This document shows positions 55,439 through 64,000 of a DNA stretch of 64,000 nucleotides, one piece after another (the first letter of the stretch is position 1; each line of letters opens with the position of its first letter). The notes beneath the pieces were generated by a model, which worked only from the letters and a program-made list of their open reading frames with translations, was not told where the DNA came from and ran no database searches. The DNA comes from Novosphingobium sp. Lineage in GTDB: Bacteria; Pseudomonadota; Alphaproteobacteria; Sphingomonadales; Sphingomonadaceae. The stretch is taken from positions 39,345 through 103,344 of the forward strand of contig NZ_JAIEPN010000003.1 in NCBI RefSeq assembly GCF_019748365.1, given 5' to 3'. The position numbers and the translations under genes are program-made.

Positions 55439-56674
55439 ATGGACGATCCTGCACGCCGGATGCGGCTCATCGCGACTGCCCTGCTGCTGCTCATGGCGGT
55501 ACTGTTCCTCGCAGCGCGGCAGCTTGAGACGGTACATGCTGGCTGGGGTTTCCTGCGCGCTTTCGCCGAAGCGGCCATGGTCGGCGGCTTGGCGGACTGG
55601 TTTGCGGTGACGGCGCTGTTCCGGCACCCACTTGGTTTGCCCATTCCGCACACCGCCATCATCCCGGAGAACAAGGACCGCATTGCCGATTCAATGGCGG
55701 CCTTTCTCAGAGCAAACTTCCTCACGCCGCCCGTCGTGGCGCGCCGGTTGCGCGGGCTGAATGCCGCCAACGCCGCTGGCCAGTACCTCGCTAACCCGCG
55801 CCCAGGTGAAGGCCGGCTCGGAGCGGGTGCGGCCAGCCTCATTGCCGATGTGCTCGAATCGCTCGATCAGGAGAAGTTGGGCGGGATGGCAAAGGCCGCA
55901 CTGCGCAGCCGGATCGAGCGCCTTGCGCTGGCACCGCTGCTCGGCAATCTGCTCTCCGCGATGATCGCCGAGGGCCGCCACATGCCCTTGATCGAAGCGT
56001 TGATCCGCCGGTCAGCCGAAGCGCTCGAAGCCAACGAAGACCTTGTGCGCCGGATGATCCACGACAAGGCGAATGCCGTGATGCGTTGGACTGGCCTCGA
56101 TGAGCGTCTGGCCAACGGCATTCTCGATGGTCTTTACAAGCTCCTTGCCGAGACGGTGGTCATCGCGGACCACCCGCTGCGCATGAAGATCGAGGAGAGC
56201 CTCAGGGCGCTGGCAGAAGCGCTGGTGAACGATCCGGCGATGCACGCGCGGGTCGAAGCCATGAAGCGCGACGTGCTTGCGAACCCGGCGTTCGCGGCCT
56301 GGCTTGATGGCCTTTGGGAACGGGGGCGGGCCCAACTTCTGCGGGCGGTCCGCTCCGGTGGCAGCGGCGCAGCCGACGGAGGAGACCGCATCGGCGCCTG
56401 GCTGGCCGAGCTTGGCCGTGCATTGCAGCATGACGCGCGGCTGCAGACGCTGGTGAACCGCTTTGCCCGCCGCACGCTGGTGGGCGTCGCTACGCGCTAT
56501 GGCGGTGAGATTGTCCGGCTGGTCTCCGAAACTGTCCGCCGTTGGGATGCACGCACGGTGACTGCTCGCATCGAGGGCGCTGTCGGTCGTGATCTTCAGT
56601 TCATCCGCATCAACGGAACACTGGTTGGCGGGCTTGTCGGTGTCGCAATCCACGCGGTAGACGTGGTGCTATGA
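55439..56674 (+). CDS. DUF445 (YjiN-like) membrane protein
   Basis: 411 residues. One or two N-terminal membrane helices (LIATALLLLMAVLFLAA), then the family core FAEAAMVGGLADWFAVTALF, HPLGLPIPHTAIIPENKDRI and ADSMAAFLRANFLTPPVVAR, and a C-terminal helical bundle ending in a membrane segment (INGTLVGGLVGVAIHAVDVV). Function not established; often linked with membrane stress. The stop overlaps the next GNAT gene (ATGA). Confidence 0.9.
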   Translation: MDDPARRMRLIATALLLLMAVLFLAARQLETVHAGWGFLRAFAEAAMVGGLADWFAVTALFRHPLGLPIPHTAIIPENKDRIADSMAAFLRANFLTPPVVARRLRGLNAANAAGQYLANPRPGEGRLGAGAASLIADVLESLDQEKLGGMAKAALRSRIERLALAPLLGNLLSAMIAEGRHMPLIEALIRRSAEALEANEDLVRRMIHDKANAVMRWTGLDERLANGILDGLYKLLAETVVIADHPLRMKIEESLRALAEALVNDPAMHARVEAMKRDVLANPAFAAWLDGLWERGRAQLLRAVRSGGSGAADGGDRIGAWLAELGRALQHDARLQTLVNRFARRTLVGVATRYGGEIVRLVSETVRRWDARTVTARIEGAVGRDLQFIRINGTLVGGLVGVAIHAVDVVL

Positions 56675-57192
56675 ATGGACCCGAATTTTCGACCGAACGT
56701 CTCGAAATGTGGCGACCGGCGCCCCGCGATCATGCTGCGCTGGTCGATCTGATGGCAGACGACGAGGTGCGCCGTCATCTCGGGAGCCGGCCGACCAGCG
56801 CGGTCGAGGAGTTCAATCGGCTGTGCCGCAATGCGGGTTCCTGGGCGTTGTTCGGCTATGGCATCTTCAGTTGCCGCGCGCGCGGAACGGACGAGGTGCT
56901 GGGCATCTGCGGGGTGTTCCATTCGTGGCGCGGCTTTGGCAACGGGCTCGACGATACGCCGGAGATCGGCTGGATCTTTGCCCGCAAGACGTGGGGGCGG
57001 GGCGTGGCGACCGAGGCGGCCCGCGCCTCGCTCGCGTGGTTCGATGCGGCTTTCCCTGGCCGCCGTGTCGCCTGCATGATCGATGACATCAACCTGCCAT
57101 CGCTTGCGGTGGCCGGCAAGCTCGGCTTCGTGAGGTACGACGAGCAGGTCGATGGTGATACCACGCTGATCCTGCTCGAACGTCCGGCCTAG
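56671..57192 (+). CDS. GNAT family N-acetyltransferase (RimJ/RimL type)
   Basis: 173 residues. FSTERLEMWRPAPRDHAALV, EIGWIFARKTWGRGVATEAA (acetyl-CoA loop) and NLPSLAVAGKLGFVRYDEQV fit the RimJ/RimL subgroup of acetyltransferases. The start overlaps the DUF445 stop, so it is likely in the same operon; it is convergent with, and overlaps by four bases, the ferredoxin reductase gene. Substrate unknown. It is a second GNAT in the window (compare 23195) but not a close duplicate. Confidence 0.88.
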   Translation: MNGPEFSTERLEMWRPAPRDHAALVDLMADDEVRRHLGSRPTSAVEEFNRLCRNAGSWALFGYGIFSCRARGTDEVLGICGVFHSWRGFGNGLDDTPEIGWIFARKTWGRGVATEAARASLAWFDAAFPGRRVACMIDDINLPSLAVAGKLGFVRYDEQVDGDTTLILLERPA

Positions 57193-58010
57193 CCGACGAA
57201 GGCGCGCTCGATCACGTATTCGCCCGGATGTGAATTGGCGCCTTCGGTGAAGCCGAAGCCGTCGAGCATCGCGGCGACTTCCTTGATCATCGTCATCGAA
57301 CCGCAGAGCATGACGCGGTCGTGTATGGGGTCGAAGTTCTTGGGATCGCCCAACGACCCCTGGAACAGCGTGCCATCGAGCATCAGGCCTTCGATGCGCT
57401 TGTTGGTATGGAACGGCTCACGCGTGACGGTCGGGATGTAGGTGAGGCGCTCTGCCGCCATCTCGCCCACCAGCGGATCATCGGCCAGACGCGCTTCCAG
57501 CATGTCGCGATAGGCAAGGTCGGATACGCCGCGCACCGAATGCACAACCGCGATCTGCTCGAACCGATCGTAGATATCGGGATCGCGGATCAGCGACATC
57601 CATGGCGCGAGGCCGGTGCCGGTGCCGAGCAGGAACAGGCGGCGGCCGGGAAGCAGCGCATCGGCAACCAGCGTGCCGGTGGGCTTGCGGCCGAGATAGA
57701 TGTGATCGCCCTCCTTGATCTTCTGGAGGCGCGAGGTGAGCGGGCCGTCCGGCACCTTGATCGAGAGGAACTCGAGCACCTCGTCATAGGCGGGCGAGGC
57801 CATGGAATAGGCGCGCAGCAGCGGACGGCCGTTTTCGCCCATGAGGCCGATCATCACGAACTCTCCCGAGCGGAAGCGGAAGCTCGGCGGGCGGGTGATC
57901 GTGAAAGAGAACAGAAACTCGTTCCAGTGGCGCACCGAGACGACGGTTTCGACCGAAAGGCTGGAGGTGGGTTCAAGGGGAAACTGGTCGGGCAAAGCGC
58001 GGCCCTCCAT
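57189..58010 (-). CDS. fpr: Ferredoxin/flavodoxin-NADP reductase
   Basis: 273 residues, two-domain FAD/NADP oxidoreductase of the bacterial Fpr type. FAD domain: FRFRSGEFVMIGLMGENGRP and LRAYSMASP; NADP domain: FLLGTGTGLAPWMSLIRDP and VMLCGSMTMIKEVAAMLDGF; C-terminus GEYVIERAFVG is typical. It passes electrons between NADPH and ferredoxin or flavodoxin, for example in iron-sulfur repair or oxidative defence. ATG at 58010 preferred over a TTG at 58022. Confidence 0.94.
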   Translation of the reverse strand: MEGRALPDQFPLEPTSSLSVETVVSVRHWNEFLFSFTITRPPSFRFRSGEFVMIGLMGENGRPLLRAYSMASPAYDEVLEFLSIKVPDGPLTSRLQKIKEGDHIYLGRKPTGTLVADALLPGRRLFLLGTGTGLAPWMSLIRDPDIYDRFEQIAVVHSVRGVSDLAYRDMLEARLADDPLVGEMAAERLTYIPTVTREPFHTNKRIEGLMLDGTLFQGSLGDPKNFDPIHDRVMLCGSMTMIKEVAAMLDGFGFTEGANSHPGEYVIERAFVG

Positions 58011-58116
58011 AGTTTGCAGCAATGCTGCCGGATGGGTGACAATCAGTCTTTACAGATAGACTGTCAAATTGAATTCACACTTGGCCCATGCGGGCGGTGC
58101 GAAGCGGCTTGGGGTG

Positions 58117-59775
58117 TCAGTGGCCCGCCGGATCGGGCACGAAGGCCGGAGGCGATGCCTCGCTGGCGAAACGCCAGGCGGAAAGATAGGCGAGCTTCAC
58201 GATCTTCGTCATCTTGGGGTAGTTGATCCGGTCTGCAGTATCGGTGGTGTGGTGGTAATCTGGGTGGAAACCGGTGTTGAACCACATCGCCGGTACGTCC
58301 TTCAGAACGAAGGGGAACTGATCGCTGCGGAAGAACACGTTGAGGGCATTCTCGTGGTCGAAACGGTCATCGAGGTCCAGTCCGACACTGCGATTGGCGG
58401 CCCGCACAGCCCGGTCGAAATCGGGACTGTAGGCGGCGCCGATCAGGTTCAACCGGTTGGTCGTGTCCTTGGGAATCTCGATAAGCCCGGTGGTCTGGTC
58501 GCTCGGTTCCTCGTTGCGGCCGATCATGTCGAAGTTGATCATCGCGCGGGTGGTGGCAAGCGGGCGGAGCGGGTGCAGGGCCATATAGTAGCTTCCGAGC
58601 AGCCCGCGCTCCTCGGCCGCGAAGACGGCAAAGAGAATCGAGCGCTTGGGCTTGACCGGATTGGCCATGAAGGCCCGGGCCAGCGCAACCACGCCGACAG
58701 TGCCGGAGCCGTTGTCATCTGCGCCGTGCCAGATCTCCGGCCCGCTGCTGCCATCGTGATCGTGGTGGGCGCTGATGATCACCGTTTCGGGCGCGAGCGT
58801 CGGGTCCGAACCCGGCAGCAGGCCGACCACATTGGCCGACACGCCCCGGCTGCGCGCGGTGTTCTCAAGGTGGAGCGCCACGGTGGTATCCGCCAGCGGG
58901 CGCGACTGGGGGCTGAGGCTCTGATCAATCGCGGACTGCAGCGCCTGCGCGGTAGCGCCGGCCTTGGCGAGCAAGGCGGTTGCAACCGTATCCGAGACAG
59001 TCAGCACGGGGATGCGCAGCTCGTCATCGGGCAGCGCCTGACCGGGCAGCGGCGGCACACGCTTTGCGCTGCCGCCGATCCGGTTGACGCGTTCCAGGTT
59101 CGAGGGGTGCTTGCGGTTCGGTTCGGCCATGACCAGCAGCGCGACGGCGCCGCGGGCCTGCGCGTTGAGCGCCTTGACCCGGTTGGTGGCATAGCGCGTG
59201 TTGCCCGTCCCGTTGAAGCGCGAGGCAGGGTCGTTCTCCTGCGGCTCATGCTCGAAAACGAGCACGACTTTGCCCCGCACATCGAGGTCCCTGTAATCGT
59301 CGTAACCCACGCCGGGCGCGCTGATGCCGAAGCCGGCGAACACGAGCGGTGCGGCGAGCTCTAGATCATCGCGGAAGCCGCCGATGAGTTCAGGCGCCTT
59401 CCAGCTTTGCACTGCGGTGCCGATGCGCAGGGTCAGCGTGTTGGCCGCGGGATTGGGCCGGTATTCGATGAGCGGCACGCTCTGGAGATAGCTGGGTTTG
59501 CCGGTTGCATCGGCAGCGGCCGGCTGGAGGCCGGCCTTGGCGAACTCGGCAGCGATCCACTGGACCGAAGCGTCGTCACCCGGCTGCAGCGACATGCGGC
59601 CTTGCAGCGCATCGGAGGCGACGAACGTGAGATCGGCGCGCAAGTCCGCCTCGCGAATGCGCTCGAAACCGGGCGCCTGTGCGGCAGGGACGGGGGCAAG
59701 CTTGGGGGCTTCGGCCTGGGCCGCCCCCGCAAACGCCAGCATTCCGAATGCGGCGCTGATTGCCACGTTGCGCAT
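58117..59775 (-). CDS. M28 family metallopeptidase (secreted)
   Basis: 552 residues: signal peptide (ISAAFGMLAFAGAAQA), an N-terminal domain, a protease-associated domain inserted in the middle (GKVVLVFEHEPQENDPASRF), and the M28 zinc aminopeptidase domain. Ligand segments: ISAHHDHDG, WHGADDNGSGTVGV, FAAEERGLLGS, MINFDMIGR and HHTTDTADRINYP. All ligands look present, so it is probably an active aminopeptidase of the periplasm or outside. ATG 59775 has GGGGGG just upstream. In a frame open much farther upstream, but only this start gives a signal peptide. Confidence 0.92.
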   Translation of the reverse strand: MRNVAISAAFGMLAFAGAAQAEAPKLAPVPAAQAPGFERIREADLRADLTFVASDALQGRMSLQPGDDASVQWIAAEFAKAGLQPAAADATGKPSYLQSVPLIEYRPNPAANTLTLRIGTAVQSWKAPELIGGFRDDLELAAPLVFAGFGISAPGVGYDDYRDLDVRGKVVLVFEHEPQENDPASRFNGTGNTRYATNRVKALNAQARGAVALLVMAEPNRKHPSNLERVNRIGGSAKRVPPLPGQALPDDELRIPVLTVSDTVATALLAKAGATAQALQSAIDQSLSPQSRPLADTTVALHLENTARSRGVSANVVGLLPGSDPTLAPETVIISAHHDHDGSSGPEIWHGADDNGSGTVGVVALARAFMANPVKPKRSILFAVFAAEERGLLGSYYMALHPLRPLATTRAMINFDMIGRNEEPSDQTTGLIEIPKDTTNRLNLIGAAYSPDFDRAVRAANRSVGLDLDDRFDHENALNVFFRSDQFPFVLKDVPAMWFNTGFHPDYHHTTDTADRINYPKMTKIVKLAYLSAWRFASEASPPAFVPDPAGH

Positions 59776-59870
59776 CGCCGTTCCCCCCGACCGATAAGTC
59801 CGAATCGCTATGGCGTGCCGGAGCAGCTTGTCCACTGGCCCTTGGGGGACTCGCGCCGAATTTAGGTCAG

Positions 59871-59889
59871 GTTGACACAGTTGACACAG
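59871..59889. repeat. Short tandem repeat GTTGACACA x2
   Basis: Two adjacent copies of GTTGACACA followed by GTC lie in the 249-base intergenic region upstream of the M28 peptidase gene. TTGACA is a consensus -35 hexamer, but a matching -10 is not evident at standard spacing. May be a regulator site or accidental. Confidence 0.35.
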
Positions 59890-60024
59890 TCCTGAGGAGA
59901 AACTCCGCGTTCCGGTTTTCCGGCCTGAACAGGAGGTGCGGGCGGAAAGGGTCGGGATGCCGGTCATGGCTGCCACCCTACGCCCCTCGCCACTTGTAGG
60001 ACAGCCCTGCCGGGACGAGGGCAA

Positions 60025-61212
60025 TCACCCGCCCGCGTCGATCAGTGCCTGCACCTTGCGGTAGAACGCCTCGCGCCCTTCGCCTTCGGGGCCTTCGTCG
60101 GCGCGGGTCCAGTCGGCATTGCTGGCGATCACCAGCCGCCGCTTGGGATCGATGAAGATGCCCTGCCCGAAGATGCCCTGCGCGGCGACCGAGCCATCGT
60201 CGTAGGTCCACCACTGGTAGCCATAGCCGCGGCCGGGCGTGCCGATGTCCTTCTGTTTGTGCGCGGCGGCGGCGAACCAGTCCGGCGGCACGATCTGCTG
60301 GCCGCCGGCGTTGCCGTTGGCGAGCACGAAGAGCCCCATGCGGGCAAAATCGCGCGTCGCGGCCTGGATGCAGCAGCCGGCGATCTCGTGCCCGGTCTTG
60401 CCCAGCAGCCAGGTCGCCTTGGCTTCCATGCCCGCGGGCTTCCAGATCTTCTCCTCGAGGTATTGCGAGAGCGGCTTTTTCACCGCCGAGGAGACGAGCA
60501 CGCCGATCAGGTTGGTTTCGCCGGTGTTGTAGTGCCAGACGGTGCCCGGCGGATGCGCGCGGGGGAGCTTCCTCATGTAGCTGACGGTGGCGTCCATGCC
60601 CTGTTCGGGCTCGGCATTGTTGAACGAGGCCACATCGGACTTGGGGTCCTCGTAATCCTCGTTCCAGCGCACGCCCGAACTCATGGTGAGCAGCTGCGCG
60701 ACGCTGACGTCGTCATAGGCAGAGCCCTTGAGGTCCGGAATGTACTGGCTGACCTTGTCGTCGAGGCTTTTGATGAAGCCGTCCTTGATCGCCGCGCCGA
60801 CGAGCGTGGATGTGAACGACTTCGCCACCGAGAAGCTGGTCCAGCGGCCCTGCGCAGCAAAGCCGAGGCCATAGCGTTCGAAGCGCACCTTGCCGTCCTG
60901 CACGATCACCAGCCCGGCGGCGCGCTGGCTGGCCATGTAGGCCTCGACGCCGGGGATGGTGAGCGGCTTGCCGGCGGGAAGCGGCAGAGGCTTGTCCGAA
61001 GGGGCGATCTCGCGCGCTTCGGCCAGCACGGGCAGGCGGTCCATGGCGCGGAAGGCGGCATCGCGCTGCGGGACCGTCCACATCAGCACGTCGCGGTCGG
61101 TGGGCATGGCCGCGAGCAGCCCGCGCGTTTCGGCATCGAGGCTGGCATACCAGCCGAGGCCGGCAAGCCCGACAACGCTCGCCGCGATCAACCCCATGGT
61201 GCGTTTGCGCAT
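60025..61212 (-). CDS. Class C-type serine hydrolase (beta-lactamase family)
   Basis: 395 residues with an N-terminal membrane anchor or signal peptide (LIAASVVGLAGLGWYAS). Catalytic S-x2-K is in FSVAKSFTSTLVGAAI; the tyrosine motif is WHYNTGETNLIGVL. Further segments TMSSGVRWNEDY and GRGYGYQWWTYDDGSVAAQG match EstB/AmpC-like esterases. Substrate unknown, antibiotic resistance not implied. GGGGGAT lies a few bases before the ATG. It is a relative of the serine hydrolase at 47062 but of a different subgroup. Confidence 0.9.
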   Translation of the reverse strand: MRKRTMGLIAASVVGLAGLGWYASLDAETRGLLAAMPTDRDVLMWTVPQRDAAFRAMDRLPVLAEAREIAPSDKPLPLPAGKPLTIPGVEAYMASQRAAGLVIVQDGKVRFERYGLGFAAQGRWTSFSVAKSFTSTLVGAAIKDGFIKSLDDKVSQYIPDLKGSAYDDVSVAQLLTMSSGVRWNEDYEDPKSDVASFNNAEPEQGMDATVSYMRKLPRAHPPGTVWHYNTGETNLIGVLVSSAVKKPLSQYLEEKIWKPAGMEAKATWLLGKTGHEIAGCCIQAATRDFARMGLFVLANGNAGGQQIVPPDWFAAAAHKQKDIGTPGRGYGYQWWTYDDGSVAAQGIFGQGIFIDPKRRLVIASNADWTRADEGPEGEGREAFYRKVQALIDAGG

Positions 61213-61473
61213 CCCGATCCCCCTTGTGCCATGCTTTGACCGGCAAGGTAGCGTGGCGGTCGGCCCTGTCTACAGGGGCATGTGGCAGGGGGATGCAACG
61301 GGACATCGCCATCGCGCCTTCGCCGTTGCCGAAGCTGGTCAGATCGCCGGGATCGCAGGGGCCGGGCCGACCGCAAGTTTGGCGCTTCTGCAAAACTGCT
61401 TTGCGATATCGCGCATTTGTCGGTCGGCGGGCATCAGATAGCCCTTTACTCATTCGAGCAAGGAGTACCGATC

Positions 61474-61854
61474 ATGAAGCTTTCTCTACTTGTCGCCCTT
61501 TCAGCCATTGCCCTGGCGACGCCGCTGCGCGCGGAGCCAGTGCCTGCGCAGCAGCCGGTGGCGACGATCGTGGTGGTGCAAACACCGGCTGGTCTTTCGC
61601 GTGCAGCGATCGAAACAGGCTTCCAGCAGGCGGCGCCCACCTATCGCAAGGTGCCCGGGTTGCTGCGCAAGTACTTCACAGTCAATGCAACGAGCTTTGG
61701 CGGGATGTATCTCTGGTCCAGTCGCGCGGCGGCGGAGGCCTGGTTCACGCCGCAGTGGCGCGCGCGGGCCAAGGCGACCTACGGCACGGAGCCCGAGCTG
61801 ATCTACTTCGATTCGCCGTTGCAGATCGACATGACCGGTACGGGCGAAAAGTGA
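61474..61854 (+). CDS. Exported YdhR-like monooxygenase-family protein
   Basis: 126 residues. A clear signal peptide (KLSLLVALSAIALATPLRA) precedes a domain with TIVVVQTPAGLSRAAIETGF, PTYRKVPGLLRKYFTVN and FGGMYLWSSRAAAEAWF, which fits the YdhR/ABM-like ferredoxin fold. Such small proteins are usually cytoplasmic and their enzyme activity is unproven. ATG has a perfect AAGGAG ribosome binding site. The stop overlaps the start of an alcohol dehydrogenase gene (TGATG), so the two are translationally coupled. Confidence 0.78.
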   Translation: MKLSLLVALSAIALATPLRAEPVPAQQPVATIVVVQTPAGLSRAAIETGFQQAAPTYRKVPGLLRKYFTVNATSFGGMYLWSSRAAAEAWFTPQWRARAKATYGTEPELIYFDSPLQIDMTGTGEK

Positions 61855-62879
61855 TGCGCCAGCTCACCTTCCTGAAGCCGGGCCGGTTCGAATGGCGCGA
61901 GGTGCCGGCCCCGGTTGTATCGGGCCCGCGCCATGCTGTGGTGCGGCCGCTGGCGGTGGCGCGGTGCGACCTCGACTTGTACATCGCAACGGGTGTCGCG
62001 CCCTTCGCCGGGCCTTTCGCCTTCGGGCACGAGGCGGTCTGCGAGGTGGTCGATGCAGGCGATGCTGCCGGGGTTGTGCCGGGTCAGCGGGTCGTGGTGC
62101 CGTTCCAGATCTCGTGCGGCGACTGCGAAAACTGCCGCCGCGGCTTTACCAACAGCTGTTCGGGCGTACCGGCCTACGCGGCTTATGGTCTTGCCGGGAA
62201 CGGGCGGCCAGACTTCGGCGGGGCGCTGAGCGATCTCATGCTGGTGCCTTATGCCGATCACATGCTGGTGCCGCTGCCAGACGGAATCGACCCGGTGGCC
62301 GCCGCGAGCGCCTGCGACAACATCGCCGATGGCTGGCGCGGCGTGGCGCCGCATCTGGCGGCAAGGCCGGGGGCTTCGGTGCTGGTGGTCGGAGGTCTCG
62401 CGCAGAGCGTCGGCATCTATGCCGCGGGCGCAGCGGTGGCGCTGGGAGCGGGGCGGGTGCTCTATCTGGATGACAACGCCGCCAATTGCGCGCGGGCGGC
62501 AGCAATGGGCGCGCAAGTCGCCCCGCTCGCGCTGGGGGAGGGCCGCGCGCCTGCCGCGCAGTTCGAGATCGTGGTCGAAGCCGCAGGCACGGCAGCCGGG
62601 CTCGCCTTCGCCATCCGTTCGACCGCGCCCAACGGCGTGCTCACCAGCGTTTCGATGCATTTCGCACCAACGACGCCGGTGCCGCTGACCGAAGCCTACT
62701 ACAAAGGGCTGACCTTCCACACCGGCCGCGTCCAGTCCCGCCCGGTCCTGCCCGAGGTGCTGGGGTGCATTGCCTGCGGCAGACTTCATCCCGAACACGT
62801 GACGCACCGCGTGCTGCCGTTTGGCGAGGCCGGGGAAGCGATGGCCGATCCGGGGCCGAAGCTGGTTTTCGTGCCCTAG
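61854..62879 (+). CDS. Zinc-dependent alcohol dehydrogenase family protein
   Basis: 341 residues of the medium-chain dehydrogenase family. Catalytic zinc: ARCDLDLYIATG (Cys) and FGHEAVCEVV (His-Glu); structural zinc: four cysteines in CGDCENCRRGFTNSC; Rossmann motif VLVVGGLAQSVGIYAAG, a variant of GxGxxG. C-terminal HTGRVQSRPVLPEVLGC and HRVLPFGEAGEAM follow the family. Substrate unknown. Translationally coupled to an exported YdhR-like protein. A hairpin lies just after the stop. Confidence 0.9.
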   Translation: MRQLTFLKPGRFEWREVPAPVVSGPRHAVVRPLAVARCDLDLYIATGVAPFAGPFAFGHEAVCEVVDAGDAAGVVPGQRVVVPFQISCGDCENCRRGFTNSCSGVPAYAAYGLAGNGRPDFGGALSDLMLVPYADHMLVPLPDGIDPVAAASACDNIADGWRGVAPHLAARPGASVLVVGGLAQSVGIYAAGAAVALGAGRVLYLDDNAANCARAAAMGAQVAPLALGEGRAPAAQFEIVVEAAGTAAGLAFAIRSTAPNGVLTSVSMHFAPTTPVPLTEAYYKGLTFHTGRVQSRPVLPEVLGCIACGRLHPEHVTHRVLPFGEAGEAMADPGPKLVFVP

Positions 62880-62927
62880 AGCCTGTCCTGATGAGGTGAC
62901 GATGCCTCCACCTCATGAGGATAGGCT
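62880..62927. repeat. Imperfect inverted repeat, 19-bp arms, after the alcohol dehydrogenase
   Basis: Arms AGCCTGTCCTGATGAGGTG and CACCTCATGAGGATAGGCT are reverse complements except for two positions and are separated by ten bases. It begins at the base after the stop codon. No T-run follows, so it is not a classical terminator; it may be a REP-like element or a transcript-stabilising hairpin. No transposase is linked to it. Confidence 0.55.
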
Positions 62928-62946
62928 GTAAGGATGGCCGGACAAG

Positions 62947-62977
62947 AAAAAGGGCCGGAAGGTTTCCCCTCCGGCCC
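62947..62977 (-). terminator. Rho-independent terminator of groEL
   Basis: On the minus strand the stem GGGCCGGAGG/CCTTCCGGCCC (one unpaired base) closes on GGAAA and is followed by TTTTTCTTG. It lies 29 bases after the groEL stop. Confidence 0.85.
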
Positions 62978-63006
62978 CGTTTCTCTGTTTGGCTGTGGCG
63001 TCGGAC

Positions 63007-64000
<994 letters not shown>

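Noticed and set aside
53751..55454. Antisense open frame of 567 codons over the RND permease
   Set aside because: Low-complexity Arg/His/Asp/Gln sequence; the opposite strand encodes a full-length permease with intact motifs.
62880..62927. Insertion sequence end
   Set aside because: No transposase or second matching end is seen; kept only as an unexplained hairpin.

Overview
The window is ordinary chromosomal DNA of a GC-rich alphaproteobacterium, most probably from the Sphingomonadales (Novosphingobium or a close relative). This rests on gene content read from the sequence: the alphaproteobacterial cell-cycle proteins SciP (50335-50634), TrcR/DUF1013 (32476-33183) and an RcdA/DUF1465 homologue (9604-10098); a Coq7 ubiquinone hydroxylase; an Asp-type (Mg-dependent class) HemB; DUF465, DUF1192 and DUF3667 proteins; and a bactofilin-M23 pair. 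The genus is an inference. Coding density is very high, genes often overlap by 1-20 bases, and no tRNA, rRNA, transposase, integrase or CRISPR array was recognised.

Layout. 1-10.4 kb: end of an Old Yellow Enzyme gene, a CitE-like lyase, lipB with a small lipoprotein, a membrane protein plus MFS exporter, then a minus-strand run with a CDP-alcohol phosphatidyltransferase, nadA, DUF4230, an MBL-fold hydrolase and rcdA. 10.2-19.3 kb: two divergent DUF465 mini-proteins, ptsP, a RodZ-like protein, cpoB, tilS, ftsH and a decayed quinone reductase. 19.3-31.2 kb: DUF3667, an M23 peptidase, hemB, a GNAT, a gamma carbonic anhydrase and DUF167; on the minus strand DUF1275, a truncated haemoglobin, the ATP-dependent ligase plus MBL exonuclease repair pair, clpA and DUF1192. 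31.3-42.5 kb: quinone reductase, trcR, bactofilin and M23 peptidase (minus), then the long plus-strand run proA-nadD-rsfS-rlmH-envC-ctpA-dsbB-coq7 and a secreted unknown. 42.5-50.6 kb: fabI, BrkB, DnaJ-type protein, pdxH, a cation diffusion facilitator, a serine hydrolase, mnmA, and a small unknown gene directly upstream of sciP. 50.6-57.2 kb: an RND efflux pump behind a recognisable promoter/operator, DUF445 and a GNAT. 57.2-64 kb: ferredoxin-NADP reductase, M28 peptidase, a second class C type serine hydrolase, a signal-peptide-bearing YdhR-like protein coupled to a zinc alcohol dehydrogenase, and the 3' part of groEL.

Taken together the genes are mainly core functions: envelope building (three M23/LytM proteins, RodZ-like, CpoB, bactofilin), protein quality control (FtsH, ClpA, DnaJ-type, CtpA, GroEL), cofactors (lipoate, NAD, haem, PLP, ubiquinone), tRNA/rRNA modification (TilS, MnmA, RlmH) and cell-cycle control. 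I found no large undescribed system. The best leads are the unknown 121-residue gene one base upstream of sciP, the inverted repeat overlapping the RND promoter, the 62-base overlap of the bactofilin and M23 genes, a perfect 16-bp palindrome before ptsP, and the exported YdhR-like/alcohol dehydrogenase pair. Rho-independent terminators were visible at five places and are listed. Starts were chosen by ribosome binding site and family length and are flagged where uncertain.
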